Source: Holacanthus passer
Taxonomy: Eukaryota > Chordata > Actinopteri > Pomacanthidae
DNA: 64,000 nt
Reading direction: 5' to 3'
Assembly: GCA_025331565.1 (NCBI GenBank)
Contig: JAFREQ010000024.1
Span: forward strand, 3,313,501 to 3,377,500
A model generated the notes under the pieces. The model was not told where the DNA came from. It worked only from the letters and a program-made list of their open reading frames with translations, and ran no database searches. The position numbers were made by a program, and so were the translations under genes. Positions 10,840 through 25,009 of the stretch are shown piece after piece (within the stretch, counting starts at the first letter, position 1; each line of letters opens with the position of its first letter).

Positions 10840-13235
10840 TGTGAATTTTTTGAAGATGAAAAATAAATAAATGTAAAACCTCTTTTTTCCATATGTAACA
10901 TGATCACCTTTCCTTCCTCTGATGAATTGGGGCTGATATGAATGATTGACAGATTGACTGGATTTAAGGATCATAAACTTCCTGCTTCAAGTGACGGTTG
11001 TGACAGATTTTATAAGATCTGACTGAGAAGAGACAATAAAATGGGTGTAAACAAAGGAAGGAAGGAAGCAAATAAAAGACATGTTAGGAACTAAATTATT
11101 GGATAATTGAAGATCCATGTTAGATTTGAACACGTTATCTTAATTCCTTATTTCTGGCTTCAGACTCTTTCCTATTTTGTGTTGTTACATCGAAGCCAAT
11201 AAACCAACTTCCAAAGGAGTCGATGTGCCTCCATGTTGGGACGCCTCACCCAGCGTTTAATACCTCTACAAAGTGAACACTAAATGAGGTGATTAAACAT
11301 GTTCAGGTGCTTCAGTCGGTAGTTGCTGACATCATCCGAGGCCCGTGTGAGTCCACCGGCGTTCAGGTCTTGACAGATGAGTTGTGCTGGTTACTGTAAC
11401 CTCCAGGTTCACTCAGCTCATTAGCCCGAGTGCTCTGCCGCTAATTCAGAGGGGTTACGAACTGGATGCTAATTAATCACAGTGAGACGACCTGGCAGGT
11501 TGAAGGCGGACAAAAGCGGCAGCGACGGCTGCCGCCACGTAGGCCGTCGCCTTCGAGTGCTGTTTGTGGGCGAACGCGGCACAACAAGGGTTACTGCGTG
11601 GTGAAATGATGAGACGTGGAAGGAGAAGGCAGAACCGCGTGATCACAGGGAGCTTATAGGCAAACGAGTGAAAAGGGGTGTGATTGAAGCCTTTTAATTA
11701 GTTTTGATGAGAATGTAAAGCTGTGAAATGGATCCACTGCTAAAGGTGAATTTACATTTTGTCAGATTCTCACGTCAATCTCTGACTTGTTTTATTGATC
11801 CTAAAGACATGTGACCATCAAGATCAGACTGTCTATAATTACACTGATATCGACAGTATAGTTCATGGTTATATACAGGAAGCTGTCAACTATACATCAA
11901 ACACTGTGCTTCCCTCATGTAGGTGAAAGTTAAATGAATCCTTGATTAACCTCCAGCTAAGCTAAATGCACCCGGCTCCACATGTTTCATGATTCTTGAT
12001 TAAAGAAATGAAAATTAACACTTTATTTTATGCTAAATGAGGAAGTTCGTGTTGTCAGAAGCTTGAAACATATAGGTTTTCCCTGCACCACGTTTAGCAC
12101 TGATGAGCGGTTATATCACATGGAAAGCAAGTCAAAAAACAAAATATGGTTCAAAGAGTCAAAGTATAGTTTAACAAACATTTATTTTAAAGCAAAATTA
12201 ACTTAATTTTTTGTCCAACTGATGAGGTTAAATCCAATATTTACAGTACTTTTAGCTCTGTTTTGGTCTCCACCGTCTCCGGAGGAATACATCAGAAATA
12301 TCACGCTCCATTATAAGTCGGGGGCGTAAAACCAAAACACCGAGCTGAAAGATGAAAGTGCTGTTTCATTAAGGTTAACACTTAAATGAAAAACATCCCC
12401 ATAGCAGACGGCAAACTGAACTATGAGGCATCATAAATGTTTTTTTTAGTCCAATAATTCAAAATAAAATTTAAAATAAATCCTGCATCTCTGATCCTGA
12501 AGTGTCACTCTGTTAAATATCTCAGCTCATACGACTGAACATGAAGTCGCAGTGAAAGTAAACACAGTGAACTTTGGCAGCACATTAAACAGGAGCTGAG
12601 GATGTGACAGACGAGAGGAAGCTGTGAGAGTTCATCAGAGTTACAATGGCTCCCTCTGGAGGGGTGGATGTGAGCAAACACATGATCCTCTTCATCCTCT
12701 GCATCACGGCCGTGTGGCCTCCTACTCTCTAACCAGAGAGTCCAAATAACACATGCAGCTGTGCTGACTCGGCCTTATTGACATTTACAGTAAACGAACT
12801 TTTAGTGTTTTTATCCTGCGTCACGCTTCAGTTTTAGCACTTGACTTGTGTTTGGTTTATTTTGTTTCTGTGTGTTCGTGTTTCATGTTCGACTGAATCT
12901 GTGTCTTTTTGTTTGTTTGTTTGTTTGTTTGTATTGTGACTATTTGGGTTATCTGAAGGTTGTTGTTGACAGAAAAAAAACAGAACCAAAGCTGTTTGTA
13001 ATTATGTGGGTTTTGCTTTACAGAAATGTGGCAATGGGAATGTCACAGTATTCATAATATCAGGAGGAAACATGTTTGTAATATTTATCACTGTAAAACA
13101 AAGTGTTTTAAACCACCTGATAAATTAAAGTAAATGATAGAGAGAATATCTATGAGAATATCTCTGTTTGTCCTCACTGTGAACACCTGTACAAACACAT
13201 CACATGCATGTACAGTATCTGCTTGTGCAAATATA
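10840..13235. other. Intergenic desert, segment 2
   Basis: No coding signal. About 11220-11700 is more structured than the rest: 'ctcattagcccgag', 'cgctaattcagagg' and 'gatgctaattaatcacag' give three TAAT-type cores in unique, moderately GC-rich sequence, so it is a weak conserved-element candidate. The remainder is AT-rich with a (TTTG)n-like run at about 12909-12932. Confidence 0.4.

Positions 13236-13239
<4 letters not shown>

Positions 13240-13300
<61 letters not shown>
13240..13300. repeat. (GT)n microsatellite
   Basis: About 30 uninterrupted GT units. Confidence 0.97.
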
Positions 13301-13304
<4 letters not shown>

Positions 13305-13408
13305 GGGGCCCTCATTAACACCACAGTATGTTGACTGAAATGAAGCACCAGCCAGCTGCATTGTTGATCACATGACAATAAGATGGATGTGTGGAGGAAG
13401 CAGAGAGG

Positions 13409-13410
<2 letters not shown>

Positions 13411-13459
<49 letters not shown>

Positions 13460-13462
13460 GTG
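13411..13462. repeat. (TG)n microsatellite
   Basis: About 25 TG units with one C interruption, 110 bp from the preceding GT array. Confidence 0.97.
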
Positions 13463-13464
13463 CA

Positions 13465-15050
13465 GGGAAAATTGTGCGGCATTAAGCAAATATTTGTGAC
13501 AGACTGATTCACCTGGTGTCACTCACCAGGACACAGTAATAAAACAGTGTTTGTACAGAAACATTCCGCCTCCAGAAAATACAGCACAGTGAGTGTAAAT
13601 CATGACGAGAGCAGGGCGTCACACTTGTACACCAGATGGCAGCAAATAACAGCATCTCACTTTGTTTGTTTTCTACCACTCATATTGATAATATTACTTT
13701 TACTAATACTCACCTCAAGAGCCTTAGAGCCTCCTTTAGGAAAAAAATGGTGTAATGACCCTTTTCACAAATGTACTATAATGATGCCATGTGGGGTTAA
13801 AGATTCCTCTTCTTTAGGACAAATGTTATGGACACATCTGTCAGCAAATGTTTTCAGATATCTTACCTTCGTCAGGATGGCGTCTTCGGCTGTTTCCTGT
13901 TTCCTTATATACAATTCATTTATTCATCATGTGACCAATAAATCATCTATATCATAAATCATGTATACCATCTATATACAGACTATTTACAAAATATTGT
14001 CACTCTCATATACATAAAATAACATTACAATAATATTTTGACAATTTTCTTTTGTCAAATACACTCTTTCACCTCAACCCTTCATTTTGATGCTTTTGTA
14101 TCAGTTCATATCACAACAGACCGAAACAGAACGTCAACACTGATACTGTGTGATCCACTTAAATAAGATACACAGACAGAAACATTGAAGTTAAAAAGCA
14201 TCTCATGAGTTTGTGAAAAACTTGCTTTCGCCGGTCAGAGGTCACTCGTGTAGGTGGGAAGATTCATTGTTTCGCTCAAGGACACTTCAGCAAGGCAACA
14301 AAAACAAAGCAATGAATCTAGCTGCAGGACTGACTTCACCCTCACACCCTGCTGCCATGAAGGAGACACCGAGTGAAGCCTATCAACAATCAGTCAAAGA
14401 GTCTCTCATGTCACTCACTTTTTTATTTTTTATTAAGAGTATTTATAGCTTTAAACACAACGTTAACATTATCACCTTATAAAGTTGATATGAGTCAATG
14501 TGTTTTTGACAGTTTCCTATTTACACATCCAGCACACAAGAAACAGTATCAACATTAATCTGAAGCTTCTGTCCACCTGGTGAATGTAAATCCAATATTC
14601 ACTCTCCTTTCATCTCTGCTTCAATCTCCACCAAGTCCTGGAGGAAATCTCTGCTTCTTTAGCTCCTAGATGCTTTGTTACAAGCTTTTTCCAAACTGGT
14701 ACTTGTACAGTACTTGAGTAGATGTTCTTAGTTACTTTCCGCCTCTGTGGGCAGGTCGTGTTCGGTGGGTTAATCAGAGCTTTACTGCTGAAAATGGTTG
14801 AGAGCAGTGAGAAGGAACCTAAACAGTAAAAAATAAATATTGATGGTAAAAAGTTTTGTAGAGCTGATGTGAACTGCACAGTAATCTGACCCCTTGGTCA
14901 AATATCGTGCCTCTCTGTCTATATTCGAGATGCAGCCAGTGAAAGTTCCAGATAAATAGATTTGCTGTTTGATAAAGCAGCTTAAACTCAGTCCCACGGG
15001 CCGATTCTACATAAATTAACCAGTCAGCTTAGACGACGAGAGCCCTGAGA
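13465..15050. other. Intergenic desert, segment 3
   Basis: No supportable gene. About 14690-14740 contains 'ggtacttgtacagtacttg' and 'agttactttccgcctctg', a degraded copy of the 'acttaagta' dispersed repeat. The rest is unremarkable. Confidence 0.45.
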
Positions 15051-15059
15051 CTCGCTGAA

Positions 15060-15800
15060 GCATTGGAGGGAGCAGCTTCTCGCTCTGGCTCTCACCAAAA
15101 CAAATGTCTTCACTATCAACATCCCCCCGGTGTACGACGCCGTGAACCCCCCGTGGATCAGGAGCCTGAGCTTCTACCTCCATTTAACTCCCCCTCACAC
15201 CCACAGAAACGCAGCCACAGCTCTGTTTATCAGGCTCCTCTCGTGTCTCACATTACAACAATTCCCTGCAGACTCTCATGTATTAAACAACCAGGGAGTC
15301 GAATGTATGCACGGGCTGTAATTGGCGGATTATGAATTCCTACACACTGTGGCACTGTTGACTTCTCTGATCCCCGAGTGTATTCATTTCAAAGGCCTCT
15401 ATTTGTAGCCTTTTGGTGAAAAACCACAGTTTAATGTGAGTCCTGCAGCCTCAGCCTGAGATACACACATATTATAATTGGGTCCTTTTACACAACGATA
15501 AATTATGCATGAACTTAATGGTCGGGGTTTGTGGCCCTGCTGATATGGAAACTGCGAGGGTTTGAAAAAATACATAACATGTGCGGTTACTTCACTGTAC
15601 GCTCGCGATCATTAGAGGAAAATAAGCCGTGTGACATTTTCTCACTGTTATGTGTCAGCGTGCACTTAAACGTCGATGTGTTCCTGCACATGTGATTCAT
15701 TTTTACACATTCACCGCACTCGGCAAATTAAGTCGTGCTGTTTCTGATTAGTTTCTTTCAAAGTCGTTAAGATGAGAATAAAAGCAGAGCTTCATCCAGC
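15060..15800. promoter_or_regulatory. Candidate conserved non-coding block
   Basis: Unique sequence with 'gggctgtaattggcgg', 'attatgaattcctacacac', 'attataattgggtcc' and 'gataaattatgcatgaac', spaced over 250 bp, plus 'catttcaaaggcctctatt' (LEF/TCF-like CAAAG). Frames on either strand lack splice signals and domain features. The call is by texture; fish-to-fish alignment would settle it. Confidence 0.3.
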
Positions 15801-16489
15801 CAGACAGCAGTTACAGAGATGAAGCAGCTGGAACCACAGAAGGAATCTCAAGTCTTTAAGATTTGGGAACAAACAAACTTCCCAACATGCAGATACATGC
15901 ACACACACATATTGTTGATACTGTTTCAATGCCAGAGGGCATCATGGAGTAACATCGACCAGTAAAATGCTATTGAATAATCGAGAAATGTCGAGTTTTT
16001 ACGTCACCAGCCACATCGTCAGGAAACCAGCACTTGTAGAAAAACATATTTGGCTGTTTAAAGCTGCATTTTGGAATTTGTGGTTCAGGCTGATGTGAGA
16101 AAAAAAGCTGGTCCCCTGTCATCACAGATCAAGTTTTAAGGGTCTAAATAATGTTCCTTTTGGAAAAGTAGTTGAAAACAACTCACTCATAAAGGCATTT
16201 GCATATTAAACCTTCTCACCTAATTCCAGAGAATTTCGCAGTTTGGCGTGTGGGCGGCACCAGGACGTTCCCGTCTGTGCTAAACGCAGAATAAACCGAA
16301 TCAAGTCCCGACATGAACGCGGTGTTGAGAAAGATGAGAGAGAAAACTTCCATGAGTTCGTCACCTGCAACACACAACCTCAAATGAATGTGAATGTTGC
16401 TTCACGTCTGCTGAGTCTGACAGGAAATGGCTCATCGATCTCAGCTGACAGTAAATGTGATTTTTACTAAGGTGAAGTATCTGAATACC

Positions 16490-16985
16490 ACTCAGTTTTC
16501 TAATGCCACTACAAGTAAAAGTCCTGCATTAAAAAACTTTGCTGCAAGTAAAACTTGAAGTATTATCATCAGCATTTACTCTCAGCATCCACAGTAAAGT
16601 ACTCGTGTTGCAGTAAAACAGTGTTTTTCTCTCATACCTGATGTTTCTGGATTCATATTCTGTGTCTGTGTCATTTTCCTGATGTAGATGTTGAAGGAGA
16701 ATTTTCTCAACCCGTAAAAAAACACTTTATCCTTCAATTTATCCCAAACATTCAGAATCAGCACATGTGGAGATACACGGTTTTCACTGGACGTGATGGG
16801 AAATTGTAATCTAAAAAAGTAACACGCAGTCAGACAAATGTAGTGGAGTATAAAGTTACAGAATATTTGTCTCTAAGATGTAGTGAAGTAGAAGTAGCAA
16901 GATGCATAAAATGGAAATACTCAAGTACAAATTCTAAATACTTGTACTTTATTTTAGTACAGGCGCTTACTGGAAGTTACTGTTC
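16490..16985. repeat. Dispersed 'acttaagta' family copies
   Basis: Two adjoining degraded pieces: about 16490-16620 ('aagtaaaagtcctgcatt', 'gtaaagtactcgtgttgc') and about 16800-16985 ('tagtggagtataaagttac', 'ataaaatggaaatactcaag', 'tacttgtacttta'). Confidence 0.65.
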
Positions 16986-17323
16986 AGCTGTGTTTTTAAG
17001 TTTAAATGAGCGTGATGTGTGAAGGAAGGTCTCGAGGGTTTAGTCTGTAACATTGTAGACGAAGTTTATTAAATGATTTATAGGAAATTATTATGAAGTC
17101 ATAAAGTCGACATTGGTGCTGATCAGTATCAACAACTCACTCAAACAGCACAAACAGACTAAACAGGCATTTTCACTGAGAAGAGTTGGACACGTTTCAC
17201 CAACGAAAGATAAAAAGAGAATGAAATGAAGGTCACAGTTTTCTCAGTGCTTCCTTTTACAGTCAGTGTTGACTCTCAGTCTCACCTGACTGCTGGCTGC
17301 TCTGTGCCAGCCGCCGTGTGTTA

Positions 17324-17350
17324 CCTCCTCCTCCTCCTCCTCCTCCTCCT
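17324..17350. repeat. (CTC)n microsatellite
   Basis: About nine CTC units; the minus strand reads as a poly-glycine frame. Confidence 0.9.
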
Positions 17351-17799
17351 CTCAGTGAATGTGCAGCACGTCGTTCCAGATGAGCTTTCCAGTTAAACCA
17401 ATTACTCATGAGGTCATGGGAAGTCCTCACGTTCGACCGATCACTGATAAGTTTATCAGGCTTCTTCTCAGCCAAAGAGCTTCTGAGTCACACACAAAGA
17501 ATCACAAAGCTACTTTATAGGAATGTTATTCATCTGAAGACCTGCAGCTCAGGTTAGTTTATCTACGAGCTAATGAAGCACATCCATCATCTTCAGCATT
17601 GACTGGTTTGCATAACCTGGCGTAAAGCAAAGTGAGCACAGCAGCGTGTGATGATGACGTGTTGCTGATTCAAGCCGATATAAAAGCACATCATGCTACA
17701 TTCAGGACGTCATATAGAGCCGCCATGTTAGGACTGAGGTACAGTGGGAGCTCTGTGCTGTGACTCTCACATGATTCAGATTGACCACACACAGTTACC

Positions 17800-17970
17800 G
17801 TACATTATTTTCACTCTAGATTCTAAAGCTTCAAATGCAAGAAGAAAGATTAAAGTGGCAATTTTAATAACCCTGATGATTCCTGAACTTTTCCTCGTGC
17901 ACCATCATCAGATCAACCTTTTAATTTGTCCGATAGTTTTTGGAGAAATAGCTGCAAAAACAGAACAACA
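17800..17970. repeat. Fragment of a dispersed fish repeat
   Basis: 'caccatcatcagatcaac' followed by 'ttttaatttgtccgatag' and 'gagaaatagctgcaaaa' matches a better-preserved copy at about 20080-20305, where the same three phrases occur in the same order. The two share a family and orientation; I do not name it. Confidence 0.6.
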
Positions 17971-18676
17971 ATAATTTTCTAATTATTACCTGCGACAGAA
18001 GCATGTTGTCTTTGTGAGAATGGAAGTATGTTGATGTTAGTGGGAAATACACCTTTAACCCCATCCAAAAATATATATAAATAAATATGATATACCGATA
18101 TCAACGTTTTAATCATAGCCATGATTTAAAAAAAAAACTGTGTGTGATGTAAAAGTTTTTACAGAGACATTCATGTCTTGATATGTCAACTCAGCATATT
18201 TTCTCAATTAACAGCTAATGACTGATTTACAGCGCTCTGACAGGATTTTGCTGTCGACAGCTTTATTGTAGCGAACCAGCATAGATAGTGTTGTTGTAAC
18301 ATAATGTACATATCCAATGTGGTCTCATTGTTCGCACTTATCAGCTGATGACGTTGTCTTGTGAACACAGAAATAGCTTCTTCTTCTTCTAACCCAAACA
18401 GAAAACTAGGTGATACTTCCAGGTTTGGGTTGAATATATTTATCAACCCCTTGGAGACTTTTTATCATTTGTATGAATGTGGAAATACTCTTGTTCTGTA
18501 AGGTTTGGAGAGAAAACTTTTCAAACTGACCCTGCAGCACTGCCACCTGGAGAAAATGCAGACATTGCCGTCATTACGTTGCCATGTGTAATGATGTGAA
18601 TGACTGTTTTGGCAGGTTGGACGACAGCAGTGTTTAAAAGTATATTTAGAGGTGATGCAGGTTTTCTGACCCTCGA

Positions 18677-18681
<5 letters not shown>

Positions 18682-18729
<48 letters not shown>
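18682..18729. repeat. (TG)n microsatellite
   Basis: About 24 uninterrupted TG units. Confidence 0.97.
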
Positions 18730-18730
<1 letters not shown>

Positions 18731-18734
18731 GCCG

Positions 18735-20075
18735 CTGAAACAACATATTACCGCTCAACAAAATACCTCTTAGGTTCGTCTGTGATCTTCCCAACAGGTC
18801 AGTGTGTTGTGAGAGGAAGTTTTTTTCTCTGCAAACTGTTATTAATTCAGGGAAAGTTTGCTGAGCGTGCACTGATGGTTCTTTTTCTGCTGGGACCAAA
18901 CCACAGAGGTGCCATTAACAGCCGCGTCCTCAGGCCTCTTATTTTGGTCACAAAGTCATTTCTAAAACCAGGTGTACTGGAGTTAAGACTAAAAACAGGT
19001 CATATTGTACTTCTGTCTTACAAAGTGTGTAGAGATAATGAAGCATGGTCAGTCTGTCTCGAAGCTTTGTGCTTTGTACCTTTTCACACTAAATGAGTTG
19101 GTTACTACAATACAACTACAATAAACTAGTGTAACCAGGAGCATTATTACTCCTGTCAAAGAGTCAAAAACCTTGACTCAGAATCTGTGAAATCAAGTTC
19201 GTGACATCAGAAAAATGGTCAGTATCGGAGTCAAAGCAAAAACAAGCTGTGGTTAACCTGACAAACACCTCGAGATGCTGTGTGAGTGATGACTGTTGCA
19301 GGATGTTGTTTCAGAGCCGCAAAACCTCGAGGCTGGAGGTCGAAACCGATGGTTGGATCAACAGAGTTGACTGCTGTTTTCTTTCTTCCTAATACATATT
19401 ATAATTAGAATAAGTTTATCGTAAAAGATCGAGATCATATCTCATTTTGTTGCAATTGTTCAGTAAAAGAGATAAATGCAAAGAGAAACTTAAAAGGAAA
19501 TAAAAGAGACCAGCTGAAAGTGAGAGAAAAGCTGCTGAACTGGATCATTGACATCTTTACTCTGTGTCTTTATTTGCTCTGAAGCCAAAAAAGTCATTCA
19601 CCTGTGGCTAAAACCCTGAAGTAAAAACTAATGAACATACATACATAATGCATTTTGCTGCTTTTGACAAAGCCTGCGACGGGACATCAACAGAACAGAG
19701 CACTAATGATTGTTGTTGCTCGACTTCACAGCCCATAATTTGGGGTTTGGAGTTCCACTCGTGTCCCTGCAGGACCGGGCTCTCAGCAGCTGCGAGGGAG
19801 AGCGTCAACACGCCGCACTGCAGGAAGAGCTTTGTTATTAGGCCGCCAGCTTTTTGTGGCCGTGTTTGCTGGGTGACATCACGGCAGGTTATCAGGTGAG
19901 TAACAGAGGCTTGTTTGCAGAGTGGGTGCAACAAGCACGTCAGCAGAGAGAAGTAGGTTAAGGCTTGGCTTCATGAACCGTAGCTTTGTTTCTGTCTGCT
20001 GTCGAACTGCTCGTCCAACACTTTGATCCAGACTGAAATATGTCACCAGCTACAGACGTTTAGAGCAGAGGTTGA
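18735..20075. other. Intergenic desert, segment 4
   Basis: No coding feature that I can defend. A frame at 19608-19934 (minus) and its antisense are short, lack domains and have no flanking splice pattern. The sequence is otherwise unique and unremarkable. Confidence 0.4.
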
Positions 20076-20079
20076 AGGT

Positions 20080-20560
20080 CCCCAGAGGATGGATCCACCT
20101 GTGTTTGGTGACTTGTCATTCAGAGTGAAATGTCTCGAAATCTATCGAATGGATTATCGTGAAATTTGCTTCACACATTCGTGTCCCCTTCAATGATTTT
20201 CAATACATTTGGTGATCCTTTAATTTTTCCTCTAATGCCATCATCAGGTCAAAAATTATAATTTGCCCAATACTTTGGTTTGTGGCCAAATATCTGCAAA
20301 ACTTATGAAATGAAAGTAAATAAAAGTACTAATACCACAGTGTAGAGTACAAGTTCAAAAGTAAAAGTAGCTATCATACAGAATTTCAGAAAATAGATAT
20401 TACATTGTTGTATTATAATGAATATTTTTACATCCCAATTTTTTTTATTGTTAATCTGAATCTGTAAAGTAACTAAAGCTTTGAAATACATGTTGTGGTT
20501 AAAGTAGAAAGCAGCATAAAATGGAATTACACACGTAGAGTACAAGTACCTCAAAATTAT
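20080..20560. repeat. Two abutting dispersed repeats
   Basis: About 20080-20305 is the fuller copy of the 'gccatcatcaggtcaaaaat' ... 'aatttgcccaatactttgg' ... 'caaatatctgcaaaact' repeat. It runs directly into an 'acttaagta' family copy (about 20310-20560: 'agtaaataaaagtactaat', 'aaatggaattacacac', 'gagtacaagtacctcaaaa'). Confidence 0.65.
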
Positions 20561-20839
20561 ATTAAGCAAATTTCTTTGGTAGATTTAGCTCAAGTTTTGC
20601 TGCTAAGCATCTTAGTGTTGTGGTGTCGAGTCCGGCCTCAGAGCCACTGCAGTGACGTGGCTGTAGACTTTCATCTTTTCAAGAAGAAAAACTTGAAATA
20701 TATAAAGAAGGACACGTTGGAAATCTAACGTCGCCCTCTTCTCTTAAAGATAGCTGTCTATTTTTAGTGGGATACTTCTCAAAGATAGTTTCCCATTTCT
20801 CTTTACTGATACACTCAGTGGTTAATAAAAAGCCGACCC

Positions 20840-21110
20840 ATCAAACGGTGTGATTGAACAGGAAATGAATACAGTCCGAGCTGCCATATTGTGCTTGAAT
20901 AATTCAGGCTTTCATTTGGGGAGACCGCTCGCAATCAATCAGCGGCAGGAGCGAAGGGACATCCCTATTATGAAATGCAAATTCTTGGAAACTTCATTTG
21001 ACTGGACTGATGTGAACACCAATGGCATGTTTGCCGACGGGCCGCCCGAGAGCACCAACCCACAAAAACAGAGCGGCCCTGATTAAAATGTCTTCCCATC
21101 CTTATCACAA
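20840..21110. promoter_or_regulatory. Candidate conserved non-coding block
   Basis: Unique sequence with 'tgcttgaataattcaggc', 'cgcaatcaatcagcggc', 'tattatgaaatgcaaattc' (octamer-like) and 'tcatttgactggactgatg'. A 78-codon frame covers it, but it lacks splice signals or domain character. It looks like an enhancer-type element rather than an exon. Pattern-based only. Confidence 0.35.
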
Positions 21111-21119
21111 CCGGGATCC

Positions 21120-24100
21120 CATTATATAACCGTGGAGGCCATTGTGTTTCCTGGTCAGCGAGCAGAGAGGGAGAGTGGATCTCCCTCCGCTCTCACCTCA
21201 TTAGGATGCAAGTGGGGCCGAGGTCTGCGATGGATGTGAAGGCCTTTGTGTCTGAGCTGAAGCAGGACCCATTTGTCCCGCTGTCTCTGCAGGGACACGG
21301 GAGTTTAATAGCTGGAGGTTGACCTAGTTGCCTTGTCTGGCCTGCGTTTGTCTCTGAGAGCGACCGCGACTGAAAGAGAAGATTGGGGGTAGGGGAAAAA
21401 ACAGGGAGGAACCGGGGTATGCGCCCCTCCCCTGTTGAGTGATGGGACAGCTGAGGGTGGCAGCCAAACAAACCCACATATTCTCACTGAGATCGCTGCA
21501 GAAATAGAACGGCAGCATCCGTGAAGGCATGTGCAGCAGCAGCCGGAGCTGAGGGGCGAGATGCTGCCGTGAGTCCGCTCACTTTACAAGCACTTTGAAA
21601 GAGAAATGTGAAAATAACTTGTGATGCTGTGTGTTAAGATGAGTAATAATGGAGGTATTGGTGACATCCACAGGCTCAAAACTGCATCATTAGCACTGAA
21701 TCAAACCTGAATTATCACCCGACTACAGAGCACTTTAGCCACTTTTAGCTCATTGTTTCAGTGTCGTGGCACATTTCTGTTTCACATCAGTCTCGTTGCT
21801 CTCATCAAACTCATTTGCAGCTGTTTTTTCGTGTGTGCACAAGAGGAAGGAATATATAATCCTTTTAGACTTCAGGGTCTCTGTGGGAAAAATCCAGAAG
21901 ACCAGTTTTTTCTGTTGTGCCCACTCGATGCAGGCATGCATGAAAACATGAATCTGTCAGGACTCTGGGGCTCCGCGCAGACCAAAGCAGAGCGAGCTCA
22001 TTCATCTGGAGGCCAGAAACACGACTGCACATAAATGTCGCTCTGTGTCTGCTGGATGTGGAAGGACTTGCTTTACGCATGCTGTATAAGGTGGTGTTTG
22101 GTTGTGTGCCACCAAAATAAAAGCATCTAGAATTACTGACAACTCACAACTCTGATTCCTCATATTTTTACAGTTACATTTTATAGTAAAATACTGTTCA
22201 AAGCCTTTTCCACACTGAGTAAATTCTGATTCTGGCGACGACATACTGAGTCATTTATCCATTTTATTCATTTTTGTTGGCCTGAAAACATAATATTGGA
22301 CTGAGCCTATAAAATACCACCATGTAACTATATGTATTTTTTGTGGGAATTAAAAAAACAAAAGACGTCACCTCACTGTCTTCAATCATAGTTACGACCC
22401 TGAACAAGGCTGTTGTTCACAGTTCCAGTAAAGTAAAGTTGACATTTTGGAGATTTTCATATGACAAAAAACATGAAAACTAACTCCAAACTATTAAACA
22501 GGTGTAGTGGACAAACTGGAAATTCCTTTTAAAACTGTGCATGAGTGAATGTACTTTCCTTCCCAGCACCTTGTTGTTTGTCATCCTCGTGCCTTCATTT
22601 CACTGTAACCATCAGGAAGTGATATGTTGACATCCTGCAGACATTTACAGCCTTTATTACCTTCCAGCTCTGCGTTTTACAACCTATTCCTCTCTCCCGT
22701 GCTGCCGGCAATTTCCTCCCGGGGTTCCATAAAGTTCATCTTATCATATTTCAGGTTATCACGTCAGTCCACAAGTTGTCCTCGGGGTTGTTTTAGCGAA
22801 ATGTGCTGTCAGCCCTCAAATGTAGACGTCAAATAAAGCTTTGCTCTGAATATAGAAGAGCCTTATCGGAGCCACCACTCACAGAGACGCCAACGTGTGA
22901 CGAGACAAAAGGGATCAAAACAGAGGACATATTTTGTCAGCATTCCCAGATTGGGTTTTAAAACGCTTCGGGAAAACAGAGAAAGCCCTAAAAATGTCAC
23001 ATTGGGTGTCATGCCACAACATGTTGCATGAAATTCTTTTGGCAGCATCACTGAGTTAAGGAAAAAAAAAAAAAAAACCTGACGTGCAGATGTTGACAAT
23101 AGCCGATGAAGGATTGTTCTCTATCAGGTTTTCCTTCCCAGAACGGCTTCGGCCCACGTGTTTGCTGCAGGCCCCTCGCACTCTCTGACGGACAAAGACT
23201 TCCTGCAGGACGAGGATACACCTGCTCTGGTCGAGCGGGTCGTCGCCGTGCCAACGCGTCAGGGCTATTGTGCTCAAAGCTGCTGAACTTGTAGAACATC
23301 ATCCATGTGTCAAGAAACATGCTGTTCGGTTTAGTTGTGTGGTCTCGAGCTGCAAACCATTCTGAACGTGTTGATTCTTCCTAGTTTGTAAGACTCAAAA
23401 ACAAGAACATGCATTGATTTTATGATGTTTATTTCCTGTTGAATATGTGAAAACATGGCAGCTGAATCTGAGCATTTGGCTCAGTTCACGTGGTTTTACA
23501 GTAAATGTACAATGTGCATCATCTTAACATAAATGTATTGTGGATTCAATTTAAAACTGTCGTGATTTACTATAAAAACAGGCCGACACAAAGCAGACTG
23601 GCAGCCGGTGTCAGTTTGTCACTGGGTCAGATTCAGCTAAAAAAAAAAATGTATATAAAACAGGAAGAGGGCGCTGTTTTCCGAGTCTGCCTCCTGATAA
23701 TTGGCCTGAATGACCATTTTGTTTCTCTTCATTGATTCCACCCAACATTTCCTCCAGGTTAGTCGCGTTTCGTCAGGAGGAAGGTTGTTTTGTTTTGTCA
23801 GTTGAAACGAAAGCCACAGGATCAGCTGATAGGAGCTGTTAACTTTTAAGACTTAAGAGTTGTCATTTCTGTAAAACTTCTGCATCAATTTCATCCGAGC
23901 TTGTTGTCATTTTTCTGCTATTTTTCATAAATGCATCTTACTTGCTCTGCAGGAAGATGATCTTTTTTAATCCTTCCTGCAAACCTGTGATTGGTTGATT
24001 GTTTCTTCAGCTGGAGGTAAAAACAACAACAACACCAAACCTTTATGAATCACCAAACATGTAGAAAACACCAACATATGTGGTGTAAGGCTGAGGCCGA

Positions 24101-24990
24101 GCACGACATGATGACGCTCATTAGCAATAATATTGCAAAACATATCAGTAATCCGTCTTTATCACTGAGCATCCTTCTTTTTCTCTCCCTTTTCATTCCA
24201 CTTCCTGTTTCTGCGTCATTCACTTTTCCTTCCATTCAGCTTTTTCCAATGTAAATACACACGACATGCGCTCGAAACCACAGCTGGAAGAAAGAAAAAC
24301 TTCCCCTGAAATCCCCAGACCGAAGTTCCTGCACCGTGTTTGACAAGCAGATAAAAAGCTTTCAGAACTTGGACTCGTGCCCGTCGTTACATAAAAATTA
24401 GCCTTTCAAAATAAAGCATTTTGTGGCTTTAGACGCTCGGTGTAATACACAGAGTGATTTGGGGGCCGCCGCTGAAATGCACTGATGTGCTCCTCACGCC
24501 GAACAAGGCCTCGTCTGTCTGTGCTGCGGTTTCAGAGGCAGGTGGAGGTGGACAGTCTACTTTTGAAGTCTCTGCTTTCAGTCCTCGCCGCGTCTCCGAG
24601 CTCAGGGGCCCCGCTGCAGCATATCAAACGCTGCCCAAAGACAAAGCTACTCTGTGGGGGTTTTTCATGGCCTCAAAGATAGATTGCTAATGAGGCTCCG
24701 GTCTCTAAGCTCAGATCTGACTTTGGGACTCTTGTCTCGGGTTTCAGCTCACATGGCAAAAAAAAAAAGAGAGAGAGACTTTATCAGTCTGCTCTCGTTT
24801 CTGCAACTCAAGCAGAGCTCAAAGGGATTTTGAAACCTCTTTCTGGGAGGTTTATGGTTTCTCAGAATATATTTAAAGAGAGAAACTGCATCAGTGTTGA
24901 ATTTGATCTTTTTCAGTTCAGCCTTTGTTTTGCACGTTGCTCCAAAAAGCAAAACTATCTTTTAAAAAAACATTTCATTTAAACGTCATT
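21120..24990. other. Intergenic desert, segment 5
   Basis: No supportable gene. Contains an A15 homopolymer at about 23061-23075, a GC-richer stretch at about 23140-23260 and a unique patch at about 24360-24720. The many 60-90 codon frames overlap on both strands and show no domain or exon signals. Confidence 0.4.
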
Positions 24991-25009
24991 ATTCTCTTCA
25001 GTCATGTTG

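Noticed and set aside
13088..13522. 144-codon minus ORF with His/Thr repeats
   Set aside because: Translation of two (GT)n microsatellites.
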